In this document: piece by piece, positions 48,701 to 59,396 of the stretch
Layout: every line of letters starts with the position of its first letter
Numbering within the stretch: position 1 is the stretch's first letter
Assembly: GCA_037951165.1 (NCBI GenBank)
Contig: JBBDHG010000051.1
Coordinates: forward strand, 8,705,501 to 8,769,500
DNA length: 64,000 nucleotides
Direction: 5' to 3'
Origin: Lophius americanus
Taxonomy: Eukaryota; Chordata; Actinopteri; Lophiiformes; Lophiidae
The notes under the pieces: model-generated
Told to the model about the DNA's origin: nothing
What the model saw: the letters and a program-made list of their open reading frames with translations, nothing else
The model's database searches: none
Made by a program: the position numbers and the translations under genes

Positions 48701-51359
48701 ATTTGATGGTCTGTTTCTCATCTTACAGCTTTTAGTGAACAGAAACACTGTTAACGGGCATCACCTTGATGTTTTGCCTGATTAATCATCATTTTGAGGA
48801 AGACTACATGTTGGGCAACAGTATAATGTTTGGTATTTAAAGCTAAATCACATTTAGATATAAGGTTGCACAATGAAAGTGAGCCCCTTTATAAAAACCC
48901 TGGGTTCCTTCTCTGCCTGTCTTCTAACAGTTTCGGTTCCCCTGTCTCTGCCATTCGACTGCAGGTTCTGGACATGCGTCACATAGAGAGCCAAGTGCTG
49001 CATGAGGAGGCTGCCAGTGAGCAAGGCAGCGTAGTAGGAGGTCCCATAGAGATGGGAAGGCGGGCGTTGGCTCCGCCTCATGCTGGTGCTAACAACTCAG
49101 ACGCTTCACCGATGTACAGCTTCAACCTGAGCTTCGAGGAGCTGAGCACTGTGGGACTGGACGACCCAGGCAGAAATGCAAACATGCAGTGGATGGTAAA
49201 CACTTCCAAGCGAGAATAACCTTTGACCTTTGACAGTGTTCGTCTATGTTTGTGACACAGGGTCAATGACCAACCAAACCAATATATATATTAAAAAGTC
49301 CCTATATTGACTAAAAGTATTAATTTCGACGTGAAGATTTACGTTCCCTTGTGTGTTTAAACCCCCGACCAGTAGAAGGCAGTGTTGTAATATATCCAGC
49401 CGTTATACCGTCTAATGCTGTACGATGTTATGAACGATGTGTTTGGTTTTCAGACGTTTCTGTGACTTCAGATCAAAAACACAGCAGTATTTGTTCTTAC
49501 TTCATTCCTGGACGCTAAAATTCCAAATACAAAATAATTGTATAATTTCCTGAAGAGAAGAGCGGGGCGTATGTTTTATGTTCCTTGTACATTCATGTGG
49601 GTGGAGCTGAGTCGCCTCTGGTGTGTAAACCATATAAACAACCAGCTCAATTTCCCCCCCTGCTGAGCCACGAGTGTGAGGAACATGGATGCCGATTCAC
49701 TGTTATTTAATCTCGGTCTTTATTGTATTATGTTTTCAATATTTTAGCAGTACTGTACATATGTTATGAATATAATGCCTGAGCCTGTAGAGGAAACTTC
49801 ATCTGTTTTTCAGTTTTGTTGTTGTTGTTACTGCGTTGTTATAGGTTTCACAGAACTGAACATTTATTTATTGCATTACCTAAAAACAAATTTTTACTCC
49901 GGAGGACAATAAACAATTTCTCATATTAGGGACCTGAAGATGGTGCTTAGATGGGATTTCGTAAATTATCCCCCTTGTTAAAAACTAAGAAAACCGAAAA
50001 TATTTGAATAAATTTGACATCCTGCTCTACATCCTCCGATACACCTGGTGTCGCTACGCAACTAAACACTGGTATCATAATTTGGCGAGAAAAAAAAAAA
50101 CAAATTTGTTTTTGTTAGAACTAAACTGCATGAACTTGTTGTATTAAGATCCAGTGATGATTCTAAAGTTTCTTCAAACAGTAAACAAACTCTTCTTGTT
50201 CTTCTCTCTGCAGGGTGGCCCTCACCGGACCACCAGCATGACCAGCCTGAACTCTCAGGAGTCCTCCAACGACATTGGTAAACTGACGGACAAGCAGCAG
50301 ACTGAGTACCGGAGCGCCTACCAGGAGTACATCGCCCAGATGGCTCAGCTGGAAATGGGTGGCGGAGGGGGAGAGAGGCCGGTCCAACCACAGCCGGGAC
50401 AGTTCATGACATCATCATCAGAGGACAAGGGCAAAGATGGCAGCGACCCGGACGGACGCAAATCCTTTAATAAGAGGAGCAGCGGCAAACCGGCGCCAGA
50501 TGAAGATGGCGCTCTGGACCCCATAACTGAGGAGGATGAGAAAGGCGACCACGGATCCTCCAAATCCCTGCTGACCCGGAAAACCTCCACGGAGAGAATC
50601 GGGCTGTTCCAGGGCGCCGGCGACCTGAAGCTGAAGCCTGGCGGCGGGCTGCGCTACCAAAAGCTGACGAGTGATGATGAGTCCGAGGAGTCTGATAACA
50701 CCCCCCAACTGAAAGACGGCAAGAAGGTGGTCAACCCCAAACATCCTAGCGGCTCACTGGCACTGAAGGGGAAGGACTACCTGTCAGACGGCATGTTGGA
50801 CAAGAAGGACTCGTCCGATTCAGGCGTTCGCTCCAACGAGAGTTCCCCCAACCACTCGCTGCAGGACGAGGAGGCGGACCTCTCACAGCTGGATAGGTCC
50901 AACCTGATTGAGCTGGATGAGGAGAGTCTGGCAAGGAAGGGAGGTCTTCCCAGTAGTCTCAGCGGCCTTCAGGATCCGGCGGTCATCCGCATGTCCATTT
51001 GCTCCGAGGACCAGTGCAGCCTGCTGGCCAGCAGCCCCGAGGAGAGCTGGCCCTCGTCCAAGAGCTACAACCTGAACCGCACGCCCAGCAACGTCACCCT
51101 CAACAACAACACCAACACCCAGGGGAGCCATCCCCGCCAACCAGCAGATAGCTCCTCTTCAAACCCAACCTCCTCCTCCACCAGTGATGTCATAATCCCC
51201 CCAACCTCAGGGACCACCACCACCAGGCTGGGACCCAACAACGAGAACGTCCGTGTGGTTCACCTGAAGAGGGGCCTGAAACCCGGAGACCCACCGGAGA
51301 TCTGCACCATGTCCTCGGACACTGTCACCTTCGGCGAGGAGCGGGAGAGCATCCTGTGA
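31359..51359 (+). CDS. kidins220: kidins220 (ARMS), kinase D-interacting substrate of 220 kDa (27 coding exons)
   Basis: Exons: 31359-31490, 31874-31969, 32197-32295, 33034-33132, 33658-33756, 34089-34187, 35072-35269, 36418-36516, 36970-37068, 37252-37350, 37667-37844, 37934-38098, 38176-38355, 38438-38603, 38792-39233, 39316-39456, 39546-39783, 39955-40043, 40333-40477, 41812-41974, 42889-43067, 43270-43505, 45112-45234, 47021-47158, 47247-47345, 48965-49195, 50214-51359. Sum 5178 nt (1725 aa; human about 1771). Order: ankyrin repeats to about residue 410, mostly one 99-nt exon per 33-aa repeat; KAP-type P-loop NTPase with Walker A AQWGSGKS (473-480) and Walker B VVIDGLD (778-784), interrupted by four membrane helices (about 505-525, 531-551, 664-686, 695-715); proline-rich stretch (exon 22); SAM-like region (exons 24-25); acidic/Ser tail ending ERESIL, the PDZ ligand. 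Known role: plasma-membrane scaffold coupling Trk/p75NTR and Eph receptors to MAPK; PKD substrate. The frame is intact throughout. Confidence 0.96.
33973..34084 (+). repeat. (GT)n microsatellite abutting a kidins220 acceptor
   Basis: About 110 bp of nearly pure GT, with a few TGTATG/TGCG interruptions, is followed by GACAG and the exon at 34089. Confidence 0.9.
36206..36229 (+). repeat. poly(C) run, 24 nt
   Basis: Twenty-four C residues in the intron before the kidins220 exon at 36418. Confidence 0.9.
40044..40270 (+). repeat. GT-rich microsatellite starting at a splice donor
   Basis: The donor GTGAGT of the exon ending 40043 runs directly into (GT)n blocks separated by short spacers, to about 40270. 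Confidence 0.85.
42021..42185 (+). mobile_element. tRNA-derived SINE fragment
   Basis: A head of 'gtggcggccgtagttctgtgg' type with a degenerate B box near 42090, then a 'gtcgtggggtccttgagcaa' body and an ATT-repeat tail. It sits in the kidins220 intron after exon 41812-41974. Confidence 0.55.
42300..42840. repeat. interspersed repeat, shares a block with 56170-56240
   Basis: The segment 42697-42757 ('gtgaaacacacaaagacaac' onward) is nearly identical to 56177-56237 in the same orientation. The rest is A-rich, with 'aacaaagtcctgaag'-type phrases typical of fish dispersed repeats. Family not identified. Confidence 0.5.
43105..43269 (+). repeat. tandem repeat of a pyrimidine tract plus CCAG in front of a kidins220 acceptor
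   Basis: CCAGA recurs at about 43111, 43131, 43151, 43195 and 43217, each copy preceded by CTCTCT/GAT or AAT. The last copy, ending 43269, is the acceptor of exon 43270-43505. Confidence 0.8.
45663..45728 (+). repeat. (TCTG)n microsatellite
   Basis: A perfect TCTG run of about ten units (45689-45726), preceded by imperfect copies. Confidence 0.85.
45731..45760 (+). CDS. kidins220: candidate kidins220 micro-exon (30 nt, alternative)
   Basis: A TCTG-repeat pyrimidine tract and GTCTGCAG precede 30 nt encoding [10 protein letters not shown], followed by a GTATTT donor. Both neighbouring coding exons meet in phase 0, so inclusion would add ten residues without changing frame, in the region after the proline-rich part where the mammalian protein has a different linker. 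It is basic and carries Ser/Tyr/Thr. Not counted in the 1725-aa model. It could be a chance pair of splice signals. Confidence 0.35.
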
Positions 51360-53910
51360 CCTCATGTTGACAAAGAGAGAGTCCAACCAATAGTCGCCCT
51401 CCAGCCTCCAGAACCTGTAGGTAGACAATTACACTAAGCTACTCATCGGAGACTGTCTCCGCCTACTAAATAATGAGTACAAAAATATGAAATAATCAGC
51501 TGTTGCTGTAGTTAAAACATTTTTTTTTAAAAACAGTATTGCTTTCCTGTAGGGGTCAGCGGGTCAACAGAGAGCGGCTGCTGGAGGTCTCGTTACTCGT
51601 TAACTCGTAGTGATCATCGTTAGGTGGTTTGTGGTCGTTTTAGGTGCACGCCATAGTAGTTAGCTGTAACTCAGTAGGAACTTCTAGAAGCTGCTGCATG
51701 TTGTTGTTGTTATTCGTCGCCTCCAGCAATTAATAGCTGAGAGTCATCAATTCCAATCAATCAATTTTTGATCCCAATTTATGAAGTACCGAACTCTTAG
51801 TTAATAAAATATTATTCTCCACAGCTGTGGATCCCAATAGTTTCCATGAAAACTCATCAGAACAGATTTAAGGTATTTTAACTTAAAATTGTCTTTAGAT
51901 GAAATCAGCTGAAGGGAAGATTCTGGACTTTACTGTCTGATGTAGGCTCAAGTAAGAGTTGAGACACCTGTGTCTGTAAACCCTCTAAAACTCAAAAATT
52001 GTCTTTAAGACCTTTCTCTCTAAACCTGTCTCTCCTTAAACCAGTGTCACACCTGTGTCCCCATAGTCATCTCTGATCACTGTCTAAACCTGTCTCCTAA
52101 ACACTCCTTTGTCCACGTAATCATTTGTGACGTCTCCGCAAACTTGTGTCTCCTTAAACCAGTGTCCCACCTGTGTCCTCAGACCATTTGGACACCTGTG
52201 TCACCATAAGTATGTATGACACTTTTCTCCTACACTTGTTTACTTAAACCCGTATTACAACTGTGTACCCATAAGAATGTGTAACACCTGTGTCCCTAAA
52301 ACTGTATTACACAGCTGTCCCTGTAAACATGTGTGACATTTCTCTCCCTAAATGTGTCTGTGTAGATTCTCATTCATCCAGGTCATGGTAATCCGTTTGG
52401 GTTGAGTCCAAAGCAACTAGACTTCTGTTTTGGCTTGAAGACTCCCCTCCAGTTAGTTAGAACTTAGTAACCCTCTTAGATGAGAGGTGAAACGTTTTCA
52501 ACCCGGAGCATAAGTCCGGTTGCTTTGGACTCAACCCATATTGCTCTCCCTAAACCTGTGTCCTTAAACCTGTATTACACCTGTGTCCCAATAAGCATTT
52601 GTGACACCTATCTCCCTGCACCTGTGTCCATGTCTACATAAACATGTATCCCACCTGTGACACCATAATCATATGTGACACGTCTCTCTGAACTTGGTTT
52701 TTACTAAGACTTTTATCACACCTGTGCCCTTGTGAAACTCTTGGAAACAAATGTCCCCATAAACTAATTAGACACCTGTGTCCTCATTAACTAGTGTGGA
52801 CCTATGTAAACCCTTTATACCCCAAAATGTTACACCTTTGTCTCCATAAACCTGACACCTTTGTCCTGTTGAGCGCCCCCATCAACCCGTACCCCTGTGT
52901 TGTCCCTTTATTCTCATACATCTGTGACACATTTGTCCCCATGAACCTCTCTCACCTGTTTCCATAGAAATAATAATAATAATAATACATTTAATTTATA
53001 ATATCTATTGATTCACAATGAAAGACTTCAAATTGATATCAGATGGATTTTCCCCTAACTGTTAAAGAGCTGTTACAGTTTCTCACTCTGAACTCTCACT
53101 TATTGAGGCAGTTTGACCGAGGAATGCATTTTATTAACACAAAATATAAAAATACAGGAGAATGGTTATAATTTATTTACACATAATTATGTACTTATTT
53201 AATTTCATCAAATGTCATAAAGATATTTTGACACAAAGAAAAACTGTTGAAATTTTCTAAAGCTGCTTTGATGAAACGCTGAAGCTGCACGTTTTAGATT
53301 AACTTGAAAATAAACAGGTGAGGAAATTAGAAGTAAGCGGAGTGTGTTGTAAACGTTAAGTGTCAGCATTACCTATTGCTGTTGTACAGTGTTTGTATTT
53401 ACTTATTTAAACACTAAAAAGAACAAACTAGTGACCAGTGATAGTGTTTTGTCTGTAATTCTGTCCATTTAGAGGCTTTTATTCAAAATGTGTGTCTACT
53501 GTAATCAACTGCCCCTCAGCAGAATAACTCTTAAAAGTTACAATGTGCTGCTTATCTCTTAAACTGAATACTTTAAGTGATTCTTTTAGACGCCGTCCTG
53601 GTCGCACAGATAAAACATCTTTTTTAGTAACAGCAAATTATAGATTGGATAAATCCATATTTAGTTGCAGGTCGACTCAAACACAAAGTAAAACAAGGAA
53701 ATCAACATCAAGAATACAAGAGTTAAACAAAGAAAACAGCAGAAACTTGTTTTGAAATATGAAGAAATATTTGAACAATATCAATAATTACCTTTCAGAA
53801 TGTGACGTGTTTAATGTCTGTAGGAGAATCTGCATGTTGGAGAATCTGCATGTCTATGTTTAATATTTACATTATACTGTTAACTCAATAAAATCTGGAT
53901 GTTGAACGTT
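51360..53910 (+). other. kidins220 3' UTR and downstream, containing a decayed minisatellite
   Basis: No reading frame of note. AATAAA signals occur at 51803-51808 and 53887-53892, giving a short and a long 3' UTR option (about 0.46 and 2.5 kb). Confidence 0.45.
51940..52950. repeat. decayed minisatellite (cacctgtgtccccataaac type), with a foldback insertion
   Basis: More than twenty imperfect copies of a roughly 30-bp motif containing ACCTGTGTCC and TAAACCTGTG. It is interrupted at about 52365-52540 by an element whose ends are inverted (GGGTTGAGTCCAAAGCAAC at 52399 against its complement at 52518). Confidence 0.7.
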
Positions 53911-54985
53911 TCTGAACTTTTGTTAATCATTAAGTATAAACTTTTAGACCGTGGTGACCGTTCTGTACTACTGTCAGTGAACACCTACAGCTCACCAATA
54001 TTGATCTGAGGAGTAGAAGTATTAAAAAAACAGAATATTCCATACCATCTGAAAGAGCAGCGCTATACGCTTATTCTTCAGAAAAACAAACTAGTTTTTA
54101 ACAGGAAGTCAGTAAAGGGTGGATGTTTTCAAAGTCCGTGTAAGATCAGTGATAATAATGTGAAGAGTTTTTATCATCCCAGGAAAATACCTGACTAACC
54201 ATTCAGCAGGATAGGAATAAAAAAAAAGGTAGGTACTTGTATATGAAATTGTCTTTTTCTCAGATGTACTGTGAAAAACATCCACATTACAAAAAGAAGC
54301 CACATCCAAATTTCAAATATAAATCAAATTGTCTTGTTTTCAGAAAAATCTTTGGGACAGTTTGTTTAGATAGGATTTTCAAAAGTAGCACAAAAGAGTA
54401 AGAGAGACAGTCATAGAGTTCTAAGTGATGAAATGGCTTCATGTCTCCTGCTGGATTGCTCAACTTCACCTTCCTAGATCTTTCATAATAAAAGTCAGAA
54501 ATTTGTTTTTGCTTAAGGTTCTAGTTAGAGGTTCCACTAAAAAACAATCCCAGCGCATTTAATAAATCAAATCACACTACACTTTGAAAACATTGCTTAT
54601 TACATTTACTTTAGAAGGAAATCCTCTTCCTGTGGCGGCAGAATTCAAATGTGCTACAAATTATAATCAGCATAAAATACAAATATAAAAAATGTAGGAG
54701 ACTTATTTTTGTCTTATTCTGACAAGGAGGAAGTGCATTCTAAGAGACTGGAAGTTACAAGAAGTATGTCCTGTTCATCTGTGAAATCATGGAGTTTGAG
54801 TTTAACTCAACCCAGACTTACAGCATTTTGAGTTAATATAAGCGAGACATCAGTGTCTAAAGAATTCAAACACCTGAAGAAGAAATCTGAAGTCACATGA
54901 AGACCCCAACCATCAGAACATCCTGGTTGGAGTCTAATGCGGACCCGATGGATTCCAGACTGGATTGAGGTCTCTGGTGTTTCTT

Positions 54986-55181
54986 CTACTGAACCTCGTC
55001 GCCAGTGAACAACTCCACTGCATCCTCAGCGGAGATCAAACATCTCTAGCAGGTGACCTCAGTGGTTCTCTGGATTCAAACACCTGAAACAGGAAGTGGA
55101 GGTAAGGTGTTCAGTGATGAGATTAAGCATCAGGCTTTTCAATGTAAAGGGGATAACTTCTAAGATTGAAAAAACCTAAAA

Positions 55182-55234
<53 letters not shown>

Positions 55235-55752
55235 TTGTGTACATAAACATATCAGGTACAGTAGAGTTAAGAATATTTCTTGACCTTTGAAAACACTACA
55301 ACAATAATAAGAATTTAGATTTAGATTTTATTGCAGTACAAACAACACTCAAGGAATACAGAAATACCAAAACCATCTGAATTATCGATATATTTATCAA
55401 AAGCATGAAAACAGGGATCATTAACACCCGTTACCTGACAGCGGTGGATCACAGAGACATCTGGTTCCTCTCTGATCAGATTGAACTCGTCTAGCTCGCG
55501 CTGCAGATCCAGGATGTAGTCGATCACGTGTTGCAGAATCTCCACTCTGCTGGCAGCCCGTTCGGGCGGCAGACCCGGTACCAGTTGTTTCAGCAGCTGG
55601 TAACACAGGTTCAAGTCCTGCAGCAGGAACACCGGGATCGGCGTTTCACCCTTCGGGCTCTTACTGGAGGAGGAGCGCCTCAGTGGGGAGCGCAGTGTCC
55701 GCCTGCTCCTCCTACTGCTGCCCGCTGACAGCATCGGGCTGCCGGCTCTCAT
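54986..55752 (-). CDS. id2-like: divergent inhibitor-of-DNA-binding (ID) HLH protein, ID2-position
   Basis: Exon 1 is 55752 to 55435 (106 codons) and ends in CAG/GTAACG. The start is MRAGSP, aligned with MKAxSP of ID2/ID3/ID4, so the Ser5-Pro site is kept. The HLH spans residues about 41-86 (LLQDLNLCYQLLKQLVPGLP, then SRVEILQHVIDYILDLQREL); helix 2 is nearly identical to other IDs, helix 1 is not. An Arg/Ser-rich N-terminus (13-31) precedes it, but no DNA-binding basic region abuts helix 1. The phase-0 intron follows DVSVIHRCQ, as ID2 splits after DISILSLQ. The exon 2 end is uncertain. 55045-54986 gives RCLISAEDAVELFTGDEVQ, resembling the ID2 end ASEFPSELMSND (125 aa total). 55083-55036 has a stronger acceptor but gives an unrelated 15-aa tail. 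Family role: sequesters E-proteins so they cannot bind DNA. Position, convergent with kidins220, equals human ID2. Confidence 0.75.
55190..55231 (+). repeat. (CA)n microsatellite in the ID-like intron
   Basis: An uninterrupted CA run of about 20 units, bounded by CTCTCTCA on the left and GGTTTG on the right. Confidence 0.9.
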
Positions 55753-55850
55753 TCCTCCTGCTGGACGGAGAACTGGGGAACAGATCTGAGCTATACTGAG
55801 CGAAATCAACACATTACGACTGCAGCAAAAAGACAACAGACGGACTGAGG

Positions 55851-55859
55851 CTTTTATAG
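55851..55859 (-). promoter_or_regulatory. TATA box of the ID-like gene
   Basis: On the minus strand CTATAAAAG (55851-55859) is a near-perfect TATA box. A TSS about 30 bp on (near 55825) would leave a 5' UTR of about 70 nt and exclude the upstream in-frame ATG at 55836. Confidence 0.75.
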
Positions 55860-56149
55860 TGGAAAGCTGGATGCTGATTGGCTCTCACCCGATGGCGTCA
55901 TCGTCGGTTCGGTCAGCTGCAAGTTCATTCATGGCGGATTTGACTAGATAGATAGATAGATGAAATGTGAAGTATGAAATGTAACCTTTGAGGCAGAGAT
56001 TTTGAAAAAAAAGAAGAAAATAACACGGTAATCATCCACATTAATATAACCGGATAGAAGTTCTGTTAACCTCCTGATTAGAGCGACTTCTCCTGTTTAT
56101 GACCACCTGAACTCACTCCTCTGCAAGGTAATATCCTAATGTACACTGT

Positions 56150-56260
56150 AAGAATGTTTCCAATAAAAACAAACACACCTGAAACACACAAAGAAAACAC
56201 TTACACAAGAGGGATAAGAAATAACACACAAAAAGTAAACTGGGGGAAACGGGTAAATAG
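56150..56260. repeat. copy of the repeat at 42690-42760
   Basis: See 42300-42840. About 60 bp is shared almost exactly, and similarity then fades on both sides. Confidence 0.5.
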
Positions 56261-56462
56261 ACCTCAAAGAAATGCAGGAAATGTAAAGCTAACAGAATCA
56301 CATGGACCACACCCTCGACCCAGAGGGGACTGTCCAATGTTTATTGTCAGAGAATCATGGCCTCAGATATTGAGGTGCTTACTCTCAAAATACTCCAGTG
56401 CTGCTGGAGATCACAGAGTGTTGAAGCCTACACAACCCCATCATCTTCAACCAGCAGATTAA

Positions 56463-58989
56463 AACCTGCTCCCCATACCGAACCCTGACCTCCCCTCGAA
56501 TGAACCTTGATGAAGTGATTATGTTAATATATTAATCTTCCAGCTTCAGCAGCACTGGAACGATTTGTGTGGGGAATCCGGGCATCTCTGAGTGAGGTTC
56601 TACCTTCGTACAAAAGTCAACTGTAATTTTCCCTCTACTTGCATCACAAGCACCAGTAATGCAAATATACAATAAAAGTGATGTTTCTTTGTGCTACTTT
56701 TCTCTGTTATCAACCATGGTGAAAATAAAGACATCTGCTGCTTTCTGTTTTTCGTGGTGTCACAGACACGTCTTAAAACCAAACTCTGATAGTTCTGACA
56801 CTGGGGGTCTAACGATACATCGACCCCTAGTGTCAGACCTATCGGTTTGTTGAACAACAGTCCAATCGATGGAAAGTGGAAATACCGATCTATATCATCT
56901 TTTTTAAGGTAAACCTTTATTTTGAAGTTACTACAGGCGCCAGTCTGGAGTGTTTCCTGTAGACAGGCTCCATCCCTATTAGCACATAGAGCTGCGGACC
57001 AATGGGAACAACCAGACGCTGCAATTTAATTGTGTGTATTTAATCTGCTCTTCCATTAATTGCCAAAATTAGCGTTCACTTTAGCAGATTAACTGTTCTT
57101 CAAATGAGAGATAAAGGCTTCCAGGTGCCGTCTGAATGTTTAGTGCCACACAACAATGTGGAAAATAATTAGTTCTTGGTCCGTTAGCCTAATGCTAACA
57201 TATAGTGGGAATTACCATATAAATGCTAACGTAGCTAACATTGATGGCGCATCCATAATCAAGCCAGAAACGACTATATACAAAAACTATTTCACTATAC
57301 ATATATTTTTCAGTTAAACTTAAAAATGGTGTTTGCTAATGAGACGCTGAGTTCTAACATAACACAAATTAGTCATTGCATAAAATATATTATTCAGAAG
57401 ATGAGAGGCTGTTTACAGAAAACACCAGCAACACCTTTTTGTTGATGTTTGGTTCTGTAGGATGTAAAACCACTGAGTACAGCACCTATCAGAACCATGT
57501 AAATACAATCTCATGAAACATAAATGTAGACGGTTATGTCATAATTTAAAGGTAATCAGGAATCCTTATTTTAACTGAGAAGAAAAAAAAACATTATGTG
57601 TGACTTTACAGTGAAACACAGGTCTTTGTTCTTTTTGTTATTATCACATTTCAGCATAATTTTGTCAAAACATGTCAAAATGGCTTTATAATTTGTCTGT
57701 GTTGAGGTGAAATGCAGGCCCCTGAATCGATCGAACTGTAATTGTATCATGGAAGACTTTGTGATATCGGTAAATATCGTATCGTTGTCATGAGAATCGA
57801 TGTAATATCGTATCTTGATTGAAAGCTAATAGTCTTTAGCGTGACACGGTCATTGAACTTTCTCTATAAAGTTAAAAAGGTTTATCAATTGAATAAGCAA
57901 AACAAACAAACTTCAACTTCTTGAACAATCTGGAGGTTATCCAAGCAGACACTGGACCAGAGGTGGTTTACAGCCAGGGCAATTCGCCAACTCATCACAG
58001 GGTTGGCCTTCATTATAATCAACCTTAGCTAGCTAACAAAATAAAAAAGTTAGTTATATGTTGGCGTCTCGCGATTTAGGTACTTTATCCCACAGGATAG
58101 CATAGGACGCTAATCCGCTGCGAGCAAAAAGAACAACAAACAAAAATTCTTTTTTTTTTTAATAAACAAAATTCATCTTATAGAACAAACTTTCTAAATA
58201 AATCTGTCTTTACATTTGTCATTTGAAAGAGTGAACAATTGTTCCTGACGGACCAATTTCACACGTTAGCAGTGAGGTTAGGTTTAGACGACAGAATGCT
58301 CATAAATCGTGATCTTTGGCTTCACATCGCAAACAAAAGCTTGTAGAGTAGAATTGGATTGCAGGATAAAATAAACCCTAACGTTACACTTACGCCCAAA
58401 GACACAACTTGTACTAAAATCTTGAAGTTAGCACTGAATGCTAACTGTCCGTCTGTATTTAAATTTCTCTTAATCTGCCTTTTTATCTTATATTTTCTCC
58501 CTTATTATGTTAAATCTTGTGAACAGATTTTAGTATAATTGTATGCAATTTAGCAAAATCATATAAATATACATTATAAAATAACAAAATTTTGTCTTAA
58601 TCTGTATTTTTAAGTTATATTTTGTCATAGAGTCTTTAAAGACATGAGGAGCAATAGTTACACTTGTTGCGCGTATGGCCACAGATACAGTGAGATCATT
58701 TCCTATAATAATTACCAGTCTTCACTGAACACACCACATTCTGTGCAGTTTAGGGAAGATTCAAATATGTATAGAGCAAAAGAATAATATAAATATAGAT
58801 GATTCTTAATCTGGATCCTCAATAAGATGCTACAAACAGAAGAGAGGAACGACGCGTTTGATGTTTTGCATCGTTCGTGTGGTATGAAAATGTGATTGTA
58901 TATTTATGTTTAGATTCATCCAGTCTGAGAAAAAGCTTCTCAGATTTTTCTGGCAGAATGAAACTAGCTGATTATTATTATTATTATTA

Positions 58990-59041
<52 letters not shown>

Positions 59042-59396
59042 CAATATGCTAATGCTCATTTTTGTTTCATGGTTTCACTTAGTTTTAACTGCATTAAATG
59101 ACTCTACTACTTTATTTTGTTTAATATTCAGAGAGGGTTTTGTCAGGAAGGAAAGAAAACCGGCATCGGTTTTCATCCGATAGTAAACCAACGCCAAATC
59201 AGTAGGCGGAACAAGTTGATCCGCTCTGGCGATCCCTAGAGGGTAGAGCCTAAAGAGGAAGAAGAAGATTTGTCAGTATCCAAAAATACTGATGAGTTTT
59301 TCCAGATCATGATAGCATGCTAAAAGGGTTGGGCTAAATGCTGTCATACCGAGGATTTAGCCCAGGGGTCCTCTGCCACAGTAGCATTCTAAGAAA
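56463..59396. other. intergenic, no gene seen; holds a hairpin and an (ATT)n tract
   Basis: It contains a 13-bp-stem inverted repeat (56796-56808 against 56823-56835). A segment rich in 'tatcg' motifs lies near 57730-57830, and an (ATT)n microsatellite at 58971-59041. The DNA is otherwise AT-rich with no supported coding sequence. Confidence 0.45.
58971..59041 (+). repeat. (ATT)n microsatellite
   Basis: About 23 ATT units with one ATC interruption. It accounts for the Tyr-run frame at 58877-59101. Confidence 0.95.

Noticed and set aside
48539..48748. Minus-strand 69-codon frame before kidins220 exon 48965
   Set aside because: Possibly transposon-derived, but I could not match it to a family with confidence.
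50062..51140. Long minus-strand frames opposite the last kidins220 exon
   Set aside because: Shadow frames of a 1.1-kb GC-rich coding exon.
55753..55836. Upstream in-frame ATG at 55836 as start of the ID-like protein
   Set aside because: It lies only about 15 bp from the TATA box, before the expected TSS; MRAGSP aligns with the family start MKAxSP.
58877..59101. Poly-Tyr reading frame
   Set aside because: Translation of (ATT)n on an incidental frame.
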